This document shows, in pieces, positions 8,115 through 16,541 of a stretch of 64,000 nt of DNA (positions are counted from its first letter, which is position 1; the number at the start of each line of letters is the position of its first letter). The position numbers were made by a program, and so were the translations under genes. The notes under the pieces are model-generated. The model did no database searches. It was not told the origin of the DNA and saw nothing but the letters and a program-made list of their open reading frames with translations. Origin of the DNA: Paenibacillus pectinilyticus (GTDB taxonomy: Bacteria; Bacillota; Bacilli; Paenibacillales; NBRC-103111); assembly GCF_001700435.1 (NCBI RefSeq), contig NZ_LYPC01000028.1:493093-557092 (forward strand). The letters run 5' to 3'.

Positions 8115-10109
8115 ATGTGGAAAAAAGCTGTAGTCCTCGGGTTAGCGGGTATAGGCTTGCAAATCGCTCTTTGGGCCTCTCCAGGGAGTGCCTACGAATA
8201 TGCCGATACACCAACGGAAGTTGCAGATGGCATTCATATTCCCCTAAAGGTAACCCTGCTTGAGGACATTCCTTATTATGTGATTCCGAATGCGCTGTTG
8301 AACAAAGCGGAGGGATCGTTCGCTCCCCAAACGGTTGACGTGATCGAAGCCGAGAGCCAATGGTCCGGTGGCGGGAACTGGTGGAAAATACATACGGATA
8401 TTGGCGACAGATGGATTAAAACCGCTCCTTGGCAAATTGAGGTTCCGCCACCAACGACCCTAACCTTAATGGACATAACACCTTTATATGCGAAGCCTTC
8501 TGATAAAGTTGAGCCTACGGCAGCTCTTTCCCCGCAGGATGTGACCGTTGTTGACGCTGAAAAAGGCTGGTTCAGGAATGGTTCAGGCACAGGCGATGTA
8601 TTCAATCCAATGAAATGGATCAAAATTCATACCACCTGGCTTGGGGATCAGTGGATTCATGTGAAGCTGGATCAGATTGGTACCTTTCATAAAGCAGATC
8701 AGATGAGTTATTTTTCAAATGTCTACTATAACCTTAAGCCTCAGTTCGATTACCAAACCTATCAGACAGACGGAACGCTTTCAAACCAATTTTTACATAT
8801 AACTGGTAAATATCGTTCTGTGCTCGGAACCTACTATCAAATCGAAACGAATGAGGGAACGAAATGGGCCTTAAGTGGCGGACAGCCAATCGCTGCAGAA
8901 TCGAAAACCATCAAACGAACACATCCAAGTGCGCTCTATACCTATCCTTCCCAGTTTGAGGATGAGCCTAAAATAATCGTAACTGGAGACCTGACTGTCT
9001 TTGAAAAAACATATAGCGAGTTTCCCAATTCCTATGGTTATGAGGGGGATTGGTATCACGTTCGCACCGCTCAGGGTGAGGGTTGGTTTAATCCGAGATT
9101 TGCCGAACCTGAGGATGCTGTCACTGAGACTGCAACGCTCCAGCTTAACGCGGGCATCACGACTCTTTTTCGCTATCCCAATACAGGAATTATTCTTAAC
9201 CATGGACAGCTTGGGCCACAAACACTCCATCCAGTAGCCGCATGGACCGACCCGAATGGCGTACGATGGTTCCAGATTAACACATTCGTTGGTAAAGCTT
9301 GGATTCAGATCCAACCTTACATCGATCGAATCGTACTGAAAGACCGCGAGTCAGATATGCAAATGATAGGCGACACCAACTATTCTGGAGATTTTTATAT
9401 GAATGACCAAGGTGTCTTTACCTACGGCAATGACCCCATTGGATACGACAACCTGCAAGGCGAACCTTTTTTTGATACTTCCTTTTTGGCAGGCATGTAC
9501 CATTACGATATAAAAGGTCCAGATGTCGAGGGCTGGTGGACGTATACAAATACCTCAGGCTATGCGTTTCAGATCAAAACTGGCGAACTTCAAGCAAGAA
9601 CACTATGGGACGGTCATCTCGCCAAACAAGTAACACTGGCCTCCGCACCTGTCATCCCTACCAAAAAAAGCTCCCCTCACCTCGGTCTTACCGATATAAG
9701 GACTTTGCTTGGAGCAACGACAAATGTCTTCACAGGCTACAACGGGAACAAAGTTGTCAATTTAAGTGCACACCAATATAACATCTCTAACCTCCAATTT
9801 CCCTCGATAGTGGAAAATGACCACGCCCAGCTATCAGGAGTGATCTATGACGGTCGCTATGATGAAACGAATAGTATCGTGCAGACGTTACAAATAACAG
9901 TAAAAAATCGAGACTCTAACGAGTCATCCACGACTGAGCATGTTGCCGCGATGACATTGCTTTATGATTTGAGTTATCATTACGGACTTTATGATATTTC
10001 GCTAAATCAACCGCTTAAGCCAGGAATGAATCATTTGACGGTCGTATTCAAAGTAGGAGAGCGTATCCTTTTACAGCGCGACTGGGATGTAACAAGTTCT
10101 GCTAAATAG
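8115..10109 (+). CDS. Large secreted protein with SH3-like repeats
   Basis: A 664-residue protein with a Sec signal peptide (MWKKAVVLGLAGIGLQIALW, cut near SPGSAYE). Residues about 35-405 hold four or five repeats of about 65-80 residues, each ending in a pattern such as WWKIHTDIGDRWI, WIKIHTTWLGDQWI, WYHVRTAQGEGWF or WFQINTFVGKAWI; this alternation is typical of bacterial SH3 domains that bind cell-wall peptides. The C-terminal 250 residues are beta-rich and were not recognised. No catalytic motif was seen. It is probably a wall-associated protein. AGGGAAGGAG precedes the ATG. Confidence 0.65.
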   Translation: MWKKAVVLGLAGIGLQIALWASPGSAYEYADTPTEVADGIHIPLKVTLLEDIPYYVIPNALLNKAEGSFAPQTVDVIEAESQWSGGGNWWKIHTDIGDRWIKTAPWQIEVPPPTTLTLMDITPLYAKPSDKVEPTAALSPQDVTVVDAEKGWFRNGSGTGDVFNPMKWIKIHTTWLGDQWIHVKLDQIGTFHKADQMSYFSNVYYNLKPQFDYQTYQTDGTLSNQFLHITGKYRSVLGTYYQIETNEGTKWALSGGQPIAAESKTIKRTHPSALYTYPSQFEDEPKIIVTGDLTVFEKTYSEFPNSYGYEGDWYHVRTAQGEGWFNPRFAEPEDAVTETATLQLNAGITTLFRYPNTGIILNHGQLGPQTLHPVAAWTDPNGVRWFQINTFVGKAWIQIQPYIDRIVLKDRESDMQMIGDTNYSGDFYMNDQGVFTYGNDPIGYDNLQGEPFFDTSFLAGMYHYDIKGPDVEGWWTYTNTSGYAFQIKTGELQARTLWDGHLAKQVTLASAPVIPTKKSSPHLGLTDIRTLLGATTNVFTGYNGNKVVNLSAHQYNISNLQFPSIVENDHAQLSGVIYDGRYDETNSIVQTLQITVKNRDSNESSTTEHVAAMTLLYDLSYHYGLYDISLNQPLKPGMNHLTVVFKVGERILLQRDWDVTSSAK

Positions 10110-10120
10110 CCGCAGACACC

Positions 10121-10153
10121 AAAAAGCAGGTTGCCGAGGCAGCCTGCTTTTTA
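10121..10153. terminator. Bidirectional terminator
   Basis: AAAAAGCAGG and CCTGCTTTTT arms (with TTGCC/GGCAG continuing the stem) form a long hairpin with A and T tracts on both sides, placed between the convergent genes ending at 10109 (+) and 10165 (-). Confidence 0.85.
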
Positions 10154-10164
10154 TCCATTATGCG

Positions 10165-10707
10165 TTAGCCTCGTCGCCACTCCCGCTTCAACATGCCAAA
10201 CACCACAAGATCAATGTAATGGTCGTACAACCACTCCGCATCCCGAATTTGGCCTTCCTTCGTAAACCCTAACTTCTCCGGAATAGCCCTGCTCCTGTAG
10301 TTGTTATCCCCGCATCGGATTTCAACACGATTCAGACCGAATTCATTAAATGCATAATCAACTAATCTCTCGCAGGCCCTCGTCATTATCCCCTGCCCTT
10401 GAAATCCTTGGCCTAACCAATAGCCGATACTAACGCTATGATTCGTCCAATTAATCGGGTGGAATCCGATACATCCTGCGAACTCACCTTTATACCAAAT
10501 GCCCGTATTAAAGCCCTTATTGGCTGCTTCCTGTGTCTGACAATGTTGAATAAAAGCAATGGAATGCTCACTTCTTCGCGTCGCATCCACCCAGGGCAGC
10601 CACTCTCTCAGATAATCTCGACATGCACTAGTCAGTGCGAATAAAGCCTCAGCGTCCTTAGGTTCAAGTGTTTTGAGTTGCAGATCGTTGTCGATTTCTA
10701 GGATCAT
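10165..10707 (-). CDS. RimJ/RimL-type GNAT N-acetyltransferase
   Basis: A 180-residue GNAT-fold protein of the RimJ/RimL group, resembling B. subtilis YdaF: early LKTLEPKDAEALF, acetyl-CoA loop GYWLGQGFQGQGIMTRA, and the late NNYRSRAIPEKLGF motif. These enzymes acetylate protein N-termini or small amines; the target is unknown. The frame opens at 10722, but GGAGG seven bases before the ATG at 10707 favours the later start. It follows the LtrA-family gene closely and is probably co-transcribed. Confidence 0.85.
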   Translation of the reverse strand: MILEIDNDLQLKTLEPKDAEALFALTSACRDYLREWLPWVDATRRSEHSIAFIQHCQTQEAANKGFNTGIWYKGEFAGCIGFHPINWTNHSVSIGYWLGQGFQGQGIMTRACERLVDYAFNEFGLNRVEIRCGDNNYRSRAIPEKLGFTKEGQIRDAEWLYDHYIDLVVFGMLKREWRRG

Positions 10708-10718
10708 GGTATCCCTCC

Positions 10719-11846
10719 TCAAGTCGTTACTTTCGCATACACAACAAAGAACAGCATCATCTCTCCGATGATCACATAATTCGGCAGATCAACCACCAGA
10801 TCAACCCCAAAGAACACGCCCAATATGCCGAGTAATAGGGCTAAATGGGGAATCCCTAAACGGAGATGAGAATGTCTATATTTATGGAACACAAGAGATG
10901 TTGAGAAGAAATAGAGGAGTACAGAGCCGAAAATAAAGCTTAACATGAACCCATTATTCAATTGTTTCAAGAATAGCAACTGGATCGAAGCAGCAATCAT
11001 ACATAAGGATAAATAAATGAATAAATGGCCATAGATAATCGTTTGCCCAGCTGTTTCCAAGGCTTTGTTCACTTTCTTCTCCATATTCTCAAAATACTGC
11101 CACCACATCGCGATGATTAATAAGAAGGTGAGGGAAGCAAACATGATGGATGGCCAATTCCAATCGCTGGACTGGAGTACGGTGAGGATGCTAACAACCG
11201 ACTCGCCTAGAAGAATAAGCGTAAACAACGAGAAGCGCTCTAAGAGATGAGCTGTGTTGATCGGGCTTTTCACCAAATACTTTCGACCTAGGAGTGGAAG
11301 CATCACATCGACGATAATTCCCGCATACAAGATGGCATATCGTACCCATGAGTCAAAGAAAAGGGACAGTGCGGATATCGCAAGTCCGATCCAGAAGCGG
11401 CTTCCCAAATAGCGGGCTGTAGCGCGTCGATGATCTTCTTCCTTCCGATGAACTGCGAGATATTGAATGGCTGTCATCGCCCGCAAACCTAGATAGCCAA
11501 TCAGAAAGGGAACAAAATATTGATCGAAATCAACGGACAAACTAGCCGTCATAATTAAGACGAAAAATAACTGTAAAATCATAAAAACACGATGTGACAT
11601 GCTGTCCTGCCCGTACCTATTCACAAAAAGGGACTGCCCTACCCAAGCCCACCAAATCGGAACGAAAATGAGCACAAATTTACTCAAATACTCTAGCGGG
11701 ATGGTACCATGATCCACATGCAGCAGAACGTGACTCGCTTTGGACACCGCAGCAGCGAATAACAGATCATAAAACAGCTCGAGCCAGGTCACTTTTTTCT
11801 CAGCAAGTGCCTTAAAATGATGCAACCCAGCAGGTTGGTTGTTCAT
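10719..11846 (-). CDS. LtrA-family (low temperature requirement A) membrane protein
   Basis: A 375-residue membrane protein with about ten segments. It opens with the family motif KKVTWLELFYDLLFAAAVSK and has the central HLLERFSLFTLILLGESV motif, both hallmarks of LtrA proteins. LtrA was named from a Listeria mutant unable to grow in the cold; its biochemical role is unknown. AAAGGAG is eight bases before the ATG at 11846, preferred over an in-frame ATG at 11885. It is followed closely by the RimL-type gene. Confidence 0.82.
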   Translation of the reverse strand: MNNQPAGLHHFKALAEKKVTWLELFYDLLFAAAVSKASHVLLHVDHGTIPLEYLSKFVLIFVPIWWAWVGQSLFVNRYGQDSMSHRVFMILQLFFVLIMTASLSVDFDQYFVPFLIGYLGLRAMTAIQYLAVHRKEEDHRRATARYLGSRFWIGLAISALSLFFDSWVRYAILYAGIIVDVMLPLLGRKYLVKSPINTAHLLERFSLFTLILLGESVVSILTVLQSSDWNWPSIMFASLTFLLIIAMWWQYFENMEKKVNKALETAGQTIIYGHLFIYLSLCMIAASIQLLFLKQLNNGFMLSFIFGSVLLYFFSTSLVFHKYRHSHLRLGIPHLALLLGILGVFFGVDLVVDLPNYVIIGEMMLFFVVYAKVTT

Positions 11847-11957
11847 GGGGTTGCTCCTTTGTTTACCGTCTATGGGCTCACCCATTTGAAACCCTTTACT
11901 CCCTATATTCGAGATTCATAAGGATAATCCTGTATTTATTATGTGACTGAAAAAGTT

Positions 11958-11992
11958 AGAAAAAGCCACATCCTCAAAGGATGCAGCTTTCT
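11958..11992 (-). terminator. Terminator of the DUF1398 gene
   Basis: Reading the minus strand, AAAGC..CATCCT and AGGATG..GCTTT pair around a short loop and are followed by a T run, just past the stop of the gene at 12000. Confidence 0.75.
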
Positions 11993-11999
11993 ATTCGTA

Positions 12000-12398
12000 T
12001 TACTCAAATGCCGGAATGGCCTCCGCATAGGATTCTCCCGGTCTGCCGCTGGTGTAAGTAATCATTCGCCCAGGCATGTCCACGATGTAATAATGAACCC
12101 CCGCTTTCGCCATATCTTTCAGGAAATCCGCATAAGGCGTGCGGTGCTGCTGATGGTGTACCAAGCCGCTTTTCACCTCGTCACCGTGGAATTCGTCTGC
12201 GATTTCCGATTTCTCCGCCATAGCCGAGTTCATATCCTCATAACGATCACCCTCACCCATGTACACAGTGAAATTATCCGCTACTTCCGTTCGATACGAG
12301 GTCACACCTGCATCTATTAAGGCTTGGAACGTTCGCGGATAAGGCCATCTCTCCAGCTTAGATACTTCACTAATTCGCTTCACTTCTTGAACGTTCAT
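12000..12398 (-). CDS. DUF1398 (YbcV-like) protein
   Basis: A 132-residue soluble protein resembling the DUF1398 family (E. coli YbcV): FQALIDAGVTSYRTEVAD early and DMAKAGVHYYIVDMPGRMITY late. Length matches the family, and crystal structures of the group exist, but no function is known. It is a single gene with its own terminator and no informative neighbour. Confidence 0.7.
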   Translation of the reverse strand: MNVQEVKRISEVSKLERWPYPRTFQALIDAGVTSYRTEVADNFTVYMGEGDRYEDMNSAMAEKSEIADEFHGDEVKSGLVHHQQHRTPYADFLKDMAKAGVHYYIVDMPGRMITYTSGRPGESYAEAIPAFE

Positions 12399-12461
12399 CT
12401 TCAGGCCCCTTTCACTTCACTATCTAATATACCACCACGTCTATTATCCCCAAATGCAAAA

Positions 12462-12498
12462 AAACTGCCCCAAGTCTTAAAGACTTGAAAGGCAGTTC
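12462..12498 (-). terminator. Terminator of the GH59 gene
   Basis: On the minus strand AACTGCC..CAAGTCTT pairs with AAGACTTG..GGCAGTT and is followed by seven T, 20 bases past the stop of the glycoside hydrolase gene. Confidence 0.85.
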
Positions 12499-12517
12499 TT
12501 CCTAGCAGCCTAAACGA

Positions 12518-14815
12518 TCATGATGTCTCAATCGCATCAACATACATCGTTCCCGTCTTCACGACCAGTTTGATCGTATGGGAGCCAGATGACAATCCTG
12601 CTTTCTGGTACAGCGCTTCACGATAATAAGCTGCTGTATTTGCCGTGTTTATCGTTGTTTGCAGAACGCCATCTATGTACACATCCGCTGTTCCTGCACC
12701 CGACTGTTTCCGGCCAATAATCGCGGCATTCGTCCCCGTAAATGTGTACTGCAAGGAGGCACCCACCGTGCTGGAGGTCTTCAAGGTACGCCCATAATCC
12801 TGCCACGTGCCGTTGGCATCAGCCCAAGTTCCTGTATACGTGACTGCACTGCCGCTGCTATCCTGTCTATTAATTGCTGAAGGCGTGGTTGTCGTAATCG
12901 GCTCAATCTTCAAATTATCGATGTCAACGGCCGCAAGCTTACTCGCGAAAGCTACTTGTCCCGAGTTTATCGTGGCATCTGTCGTTGTCGCCACCTGTGT
13001 ACCGCCGATATAAGCTGTGATTTGATTGTTATTCATCGCAACCTTCACATTGTACCAATTGGCTGAGCTGAAACCAGCCACAGTTCCATTAGCGAAATTG
13101 GTCACGACACCATTATCCACTTTGCGGAAATACCAATTACCGCTGGAAAATAGCTGCATTTGATACCCAGATGGTGAATAGTTACCTGGGTTATGCAAGT
13201 TAGCACGGCCCGATACAGTCACATAGGCACCGCTTGGCACTTTGACATCGGCACTCACCTGATAATTCGACCACCGTGTGTCCCCCAGCGTGGTATACGG
13301 GTCGCCGGTCGTCATCCAATCTTGCGGTTTGGTCGCGATGACTTGACGCAAGCCTTTGTTGCCGCTGCCATAATCTACAACCTCGAAAGCACCCTGCTGG
13401 TCCACCGCATATTTCATTTGAGCACCCGTTGCATAGCCGTTGAAATTGTCTGTATACGTGAGTGCTTGCGGCGTATCCGCTGGATCACTGTAGGTTGCTG
13501 TTCCCTTGGTTTGACCCGTCGTTGTCGTCAACGACGTAACCGATTGCGCAGGTGCTGATAGACTGAATGCTCCTGCAGATGGCGTAATACTGGTTAATTG
13601 GCTGAATGACGTGCTCTGCGTAGTGCGCCACACATTCAAGCTGCTGGTAGATACATTTTGTAAGGTGAACGCGTAGTCGGTTGCCGTCGTCCCCGTATTC
13701 ACTATGACAACGCTGTAGTTGGTCGTATTCGGATCTTTGAACGTGATGTAATAATTGTTCGCATCCAGCTTGCCGCTGGCACCATCGAGGATTTTCCATC
13801 CCGGAGGAGCGAATTGGGTGAACTGAGCCGTCATCCACAGGCTCTGATTCACATCGTAATGACCTGACCATGGGGTGTTAGCTGTCAGGATGCCTTTACC
13901 TTGGTATTGCAAGGTATCATACACACCGTCAAGTGCTGGTTGGTACATGTACCGAACCATTTTGCCCGTCGTGAACGATTCGGCCATACGCCCAGCCACG
14001 TACATAGTGCGTGTCCAGTCGTCATGCATCGGCGTGTCACTTTCATTGCTGTACAGCGGTTTTCCTGTCGCTTGCGCATTCGCCGTGCTCGTAATGATGT
14101 AATGGGAGCTTATCGCATATAGCGCACTGCTCAAAGCCGTGTCGGATACCACGGTATCTGCCACGTTCCAATTGTTGTAAGCATCCGCGGCGACCAGCTT
14201 TACGTTCGAATATCCGCCTGCTGTTAAAGCAGGCTTCAACGTGTTCACGACATAGTCCCGATTGAACGAGCCTTCATTTTGCTCCGGACCCAAGAAATCA
14301 AGCGGTGTACCGTTAGCGGCCATCAAACTCAAATAATTGAGATAATAATTTTTCTTATCGGTATCCGTTGCAACCCAAGCAGGCAATCCCCAGCGCAGCG
14401 CTTCATATTTCATAGACGGGTAGCGTGTTTTGGCTTGCGCAGCCATCCAAAAGTTGGCACCGCGCGCCGTAGGCGTTTCGGCTGCAGTCCGCTGATGACT
14501 CGGCTCGGCTCCACTGCTAGAATCCATATCGCCGCCGATTTCGTTCTTAAACACGGTCAAACCTGCCCCGAAATTCGGTTTAAATAAAAAATCGAGGATA
14601 TCGCTTTGCTGATTCGCCGGGTAATCATAGAGGAGCTTGGAGGTGCCGCTGCTATTGACAATTCCGACGCCTTCAAAGGTTCGACCGCTTCCGCTGCCAT
14701 TAATGGTCACACTTGTGCTCGCATACGCGGGTAAAGCGACAAAGACAGAAGCGGTTGATAGAAGAACTGCGCTAGCGGTAACAAAGGAGCACTGCCGAAG
14801 CATTCGCTTTAACAT
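12518..14815 (-). CDS. Secreted GH59 (galactocerebrosidase-type) glycoside hydrolase
   Basis: A 765-residue secreted enzyme with a signal peptide (residues 1-33). Residues about 40-450 match glycoside hydrolase family 59: FEGVG and LLYDYPANQQSDILDFLF near the start, NEIGGDMDSSSGAEPSH, and TANTPWSGHYDVNQSLWMTA. Proposed acid/base is E181 (GPEQNE) and nucleophile E258 (YSNESD), aligning with the two catalytic glutamates of human GALC. A lectin-like beta domain (about 465-640) and a C-terminal carbohydrate-binding-like domain (about 655-765) follow. GH59 cleaves terminal beta-galactosides; the natural bacterial substrate is unknown. ATG 14815, seven bases after AGGAGG, is preferred over 14884. 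It lies after the YesMN genes and has a cre site upstream. Confidence 0.88.
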   Translation of the reverse strand: MLKRMLRQCSFVTASAVLLSTASVFVALPAYASTSVTINGSGSGRTFEGVGIVNSSGTSKLLYDYPANQQSDILDFLFKPNFGAGLTVFKNEIGGDMDSSSGAEPSHQRTAAETPTARGANFWMAAQAKTRYPSMKYEALRWGLPAWVATDTDKKNYYLNYLSLMAANGTPLDFLGPEQNEGSFNRDYVVNTLKPALTAGGYSNVKLVAADAYNNWNVADTVVSDTALSSALYAISSHYIITSTANAQATGKPLYSNESDTPMHDDWTRTMYVAGRMAESFTTGKMVRYMYQPALDGVYDTLQYQGKGILTANTPWSGHYDVNQSLWMTAQFTQFAPPGWKILDGASGKLDANNYYITFKDPNTTNYSVVIVNTGTTATDYAFTLQNVSTSSLNVWRTTQSTSFSQLTSITPSAGAFSLSAPAQSVTSLTTTTGQTKGTATYSDPADTPQALTYTDNFNGYATGAQMKYAVDQQGAFEVVDYGSGNKGLRQVIATKPQDWMTTGDPYTTLGDTRWSNYQVSADVKVPSGAYVTVSGRANLHNPGNYSPSGYQMQLFSSGNWYFRKVDNGVVTNFANGTVAGFSSANWYNVKVAMNNNQITAYIGGTQVATTTDATINSGQVAFASKLAAVDIDNLKIEPITTTTPSAINRQDSSGSAVTYTGTWADANGTWQDYGRTLKTSSTVGASLQYTFTGTNAAIIGRKQSGAGTADVYIDGVLQTTINTANTAAYYREALYQKAGLSSGSHTIKLVVKTGTMYVDAIETS

Positions 14816-14848
14816 GAGTTTACCTCCTAATAGTTTGGATTCAACTTC

Positions 14849-14864
14849 ATGATAGCGTATACAT
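14849..14864. promoter_or_regulatory. Catabolite-responsive element (cre) upstream of the GH59 gene
   Basis: ATGATAGCGTATACAT matches the CcpA consensus WTGNAARCGNWWWCAW at all but one position and starts 34 bp before the GH59 start. This predicts CcpA repression by preferred sugars, as usual for secreted glycosidases in Firmicutes. Confidence 0.6.
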
Positions 14865-14934
14865 TCCCTGTCTACATGCAACAATTTTTACTTTCTGCAA
14901 CGGTGATTTTACTAGATTGCTATAGGCTCCACAT

Positions 14935-16536
14935 TTAGCCACGATATTCGACAGGCGTGACCCCCGCGTATGTTTTAAAAGTCTTGATAAAATAACTTTG
15001 ATTGTCGTACCCCAACAATTCACAAATTTTGCTGCACGAATGCGTCGTTTGAGTTAGCAGCTCTTTCGCTCGCTCCATTTTCATCCGAGTTACATATTCA
15101 ATAAAGCTCTCCCCGACCTCTTTTTTGAAAAACCGACTGAAATAGCTAGCATTTAGATAACAATACTCCGCGACTTCCTCCAGACTAATCCGCCGATCGA
15201 GATGCATGGATACATATTGACACGCCTTCGTGATCTCTGCACGCATGCCAGTCGTAAGGCGGTTTCCCGTAAGTGAAACAATCGTTTGTAAGTGGCCGGA
15301 TAGCCAGCGCTTCATTTCGAATAGGGTATCCAGATCAATAATTTCTCTGTGCAGCGTGTCTGTTGAATAGCTCGGACGGATGAACTGAAGCGACTGCCAC
15401 TTCAGCTTCTGATCGAGTAACAGCTTGAGCATCCAATCCTTGACGGTCTCCGGAGCAAATTTCTGCCCATGAATGAGCGTTATCCATCTATCAACGGCTT
15501 CCGACACCGCTTCAGGCTGTTTGCCAATCAGCACTTCCCGCAGTTCCGAGCTTGCCTGATCATAAAAAGCGAAAATATCCTGCTGCGCATGATCAACACG
15601 CTTCATTTTCACAATACTGCCCTCTTGCAAATAGAACCGTTGTGTCTCATTCTGCAGTAGCTCATTGAGATTGAATTTCAGCTGTGTTGGGGAAATGCAG
15701 CACTCACCGATCAGGAATGTCATCTGCAGCTTAAGCACCTGATACAACGTAGCTTGAATGGACTTCAGGCAAGCCGCCGTCACATCGTACATGTTTAGTT
15801 GGATCCCCGGTTTAAAAGCAAACAGAAATAAAGACTCCTTCGCCCCATATCCAACATGCATACCTTTCATGTCCTGGCTCTTCAGCACTTCTTCCATCAC
15901 ATTGTTAATGGCAAAACGCAGCGTCTGATCGGATGAAAACCGCTTCTTCGCAAGCTTATAATCGACCATGAAACCGATCGCCGTCATACACATATAACCC
16001 TCGGTAAATACCCCGTACGCGCGTGCTTCGCTTTGCCATTCCTGCGGATTAATCAGCGGTTGTTGGATAAAATTTTTCATCCACTGCTCTTTGCGCAGCG
16101 CCTTGGTTTCATCAGCCAAATGCGATAGCTTACTATGCTGCCAGTTCGTTTGCTCCTCATCCTGGATGCTTTGTTTGAACTGCAGGAACAGCTTCTCCAG
16201 ATCTTTGGGCTCAAATGTATCTTTCACTAGGTAGTCTTGCACATTCAATCGCATCGCTTGCTGGGCGAACTGAAACTCACTGTGACAAGAAAGAATAGCA
16301 ATGCGCACATTCGCTTTACGCGCCTTGACCCTTGTGATGAGCTCCAAGCCATTCATCTTCGGCATCCCGATATCCGTAATCAGAATATCCGGCATCGCTT
16401 CCTGAATATGCTCCCAGGCATTTAGCCCATTCTCATAGGTTCCCATTAATTCAAGGCCTAGATCCTCCCAAGGGATCACTTCGGACAGCAGCTCCAGAAC
16501 GGGGTAATCATCATCAACGAGCATCACTTTATGCAT
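14935..16536 (-). CDS. YesN-type response regulator (REC + AraC HTH)
   Basis: A 533-residue regulator with an N-terminal receiver domain (acidic residues in VDDDYP, phosphoacceptor D55 in ITDIGMPKMNG), a long middle helical region and a C-terminal AraC-type double helix-turn-helix (about 430-533; ISLEEVAEYCYLNASYFSRF and CELLGYDNQSYFIKTFK). This is the YesN architecture found in Paenibacillus beside sugar ABC transporters. It starts five bases after the kinase gene stop and so is translated from the same message. The likely targets are the ABC operon at 21832-18439 and the GH59 gene. Confidence 0.92.
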   Translation of the reverse strand: MHKVMLVDDDYPVLELLSEVIPWEDLGLELMGTYENGLNAWEHIQEAMPDILITDIGMPKMNGLELITRVKARKANVRIAILSCHSEFQFAQQAMRLNVQDYLVKDTFEPKDLEKLFLQFKQSIQDEEQTNWQHSKLSHLADETKALRKEQWMKNFIQQPLINPQEWQSEARAYGVFTEGYMCMTAIGFMVDYKLAKKRFSSDQTLRFAINNVMEEVLKSQDMKGMHVGYGAKESLFLFAFKPGIQLNMYDVTAACLKSIQATLYQVLKLQMTFLIGECCISPTQLKFNLNELLQNETQRFYLQEGSIVKMKRVDHAQQDIFAFYDQASSELREVLIGKQPEAVSEAVDRWITLIHGQKFAPETVKDWMLKLLLDQKLKWQSLQFIRPSYSTDTLHREIIDLDTLFEMKRWLSGHLQTIVSLTGNRLTTGMRAEITKACQYVSMHLDRRISLEEVAEYCYLNASYFSRFFKKEVGESFIEYVTRMKMERAKELLTQTTHSCSKICELLGYDNQSYFIKTFKTYAGVTPVEYRG

Positions 16537-16541
16537 AGCTG

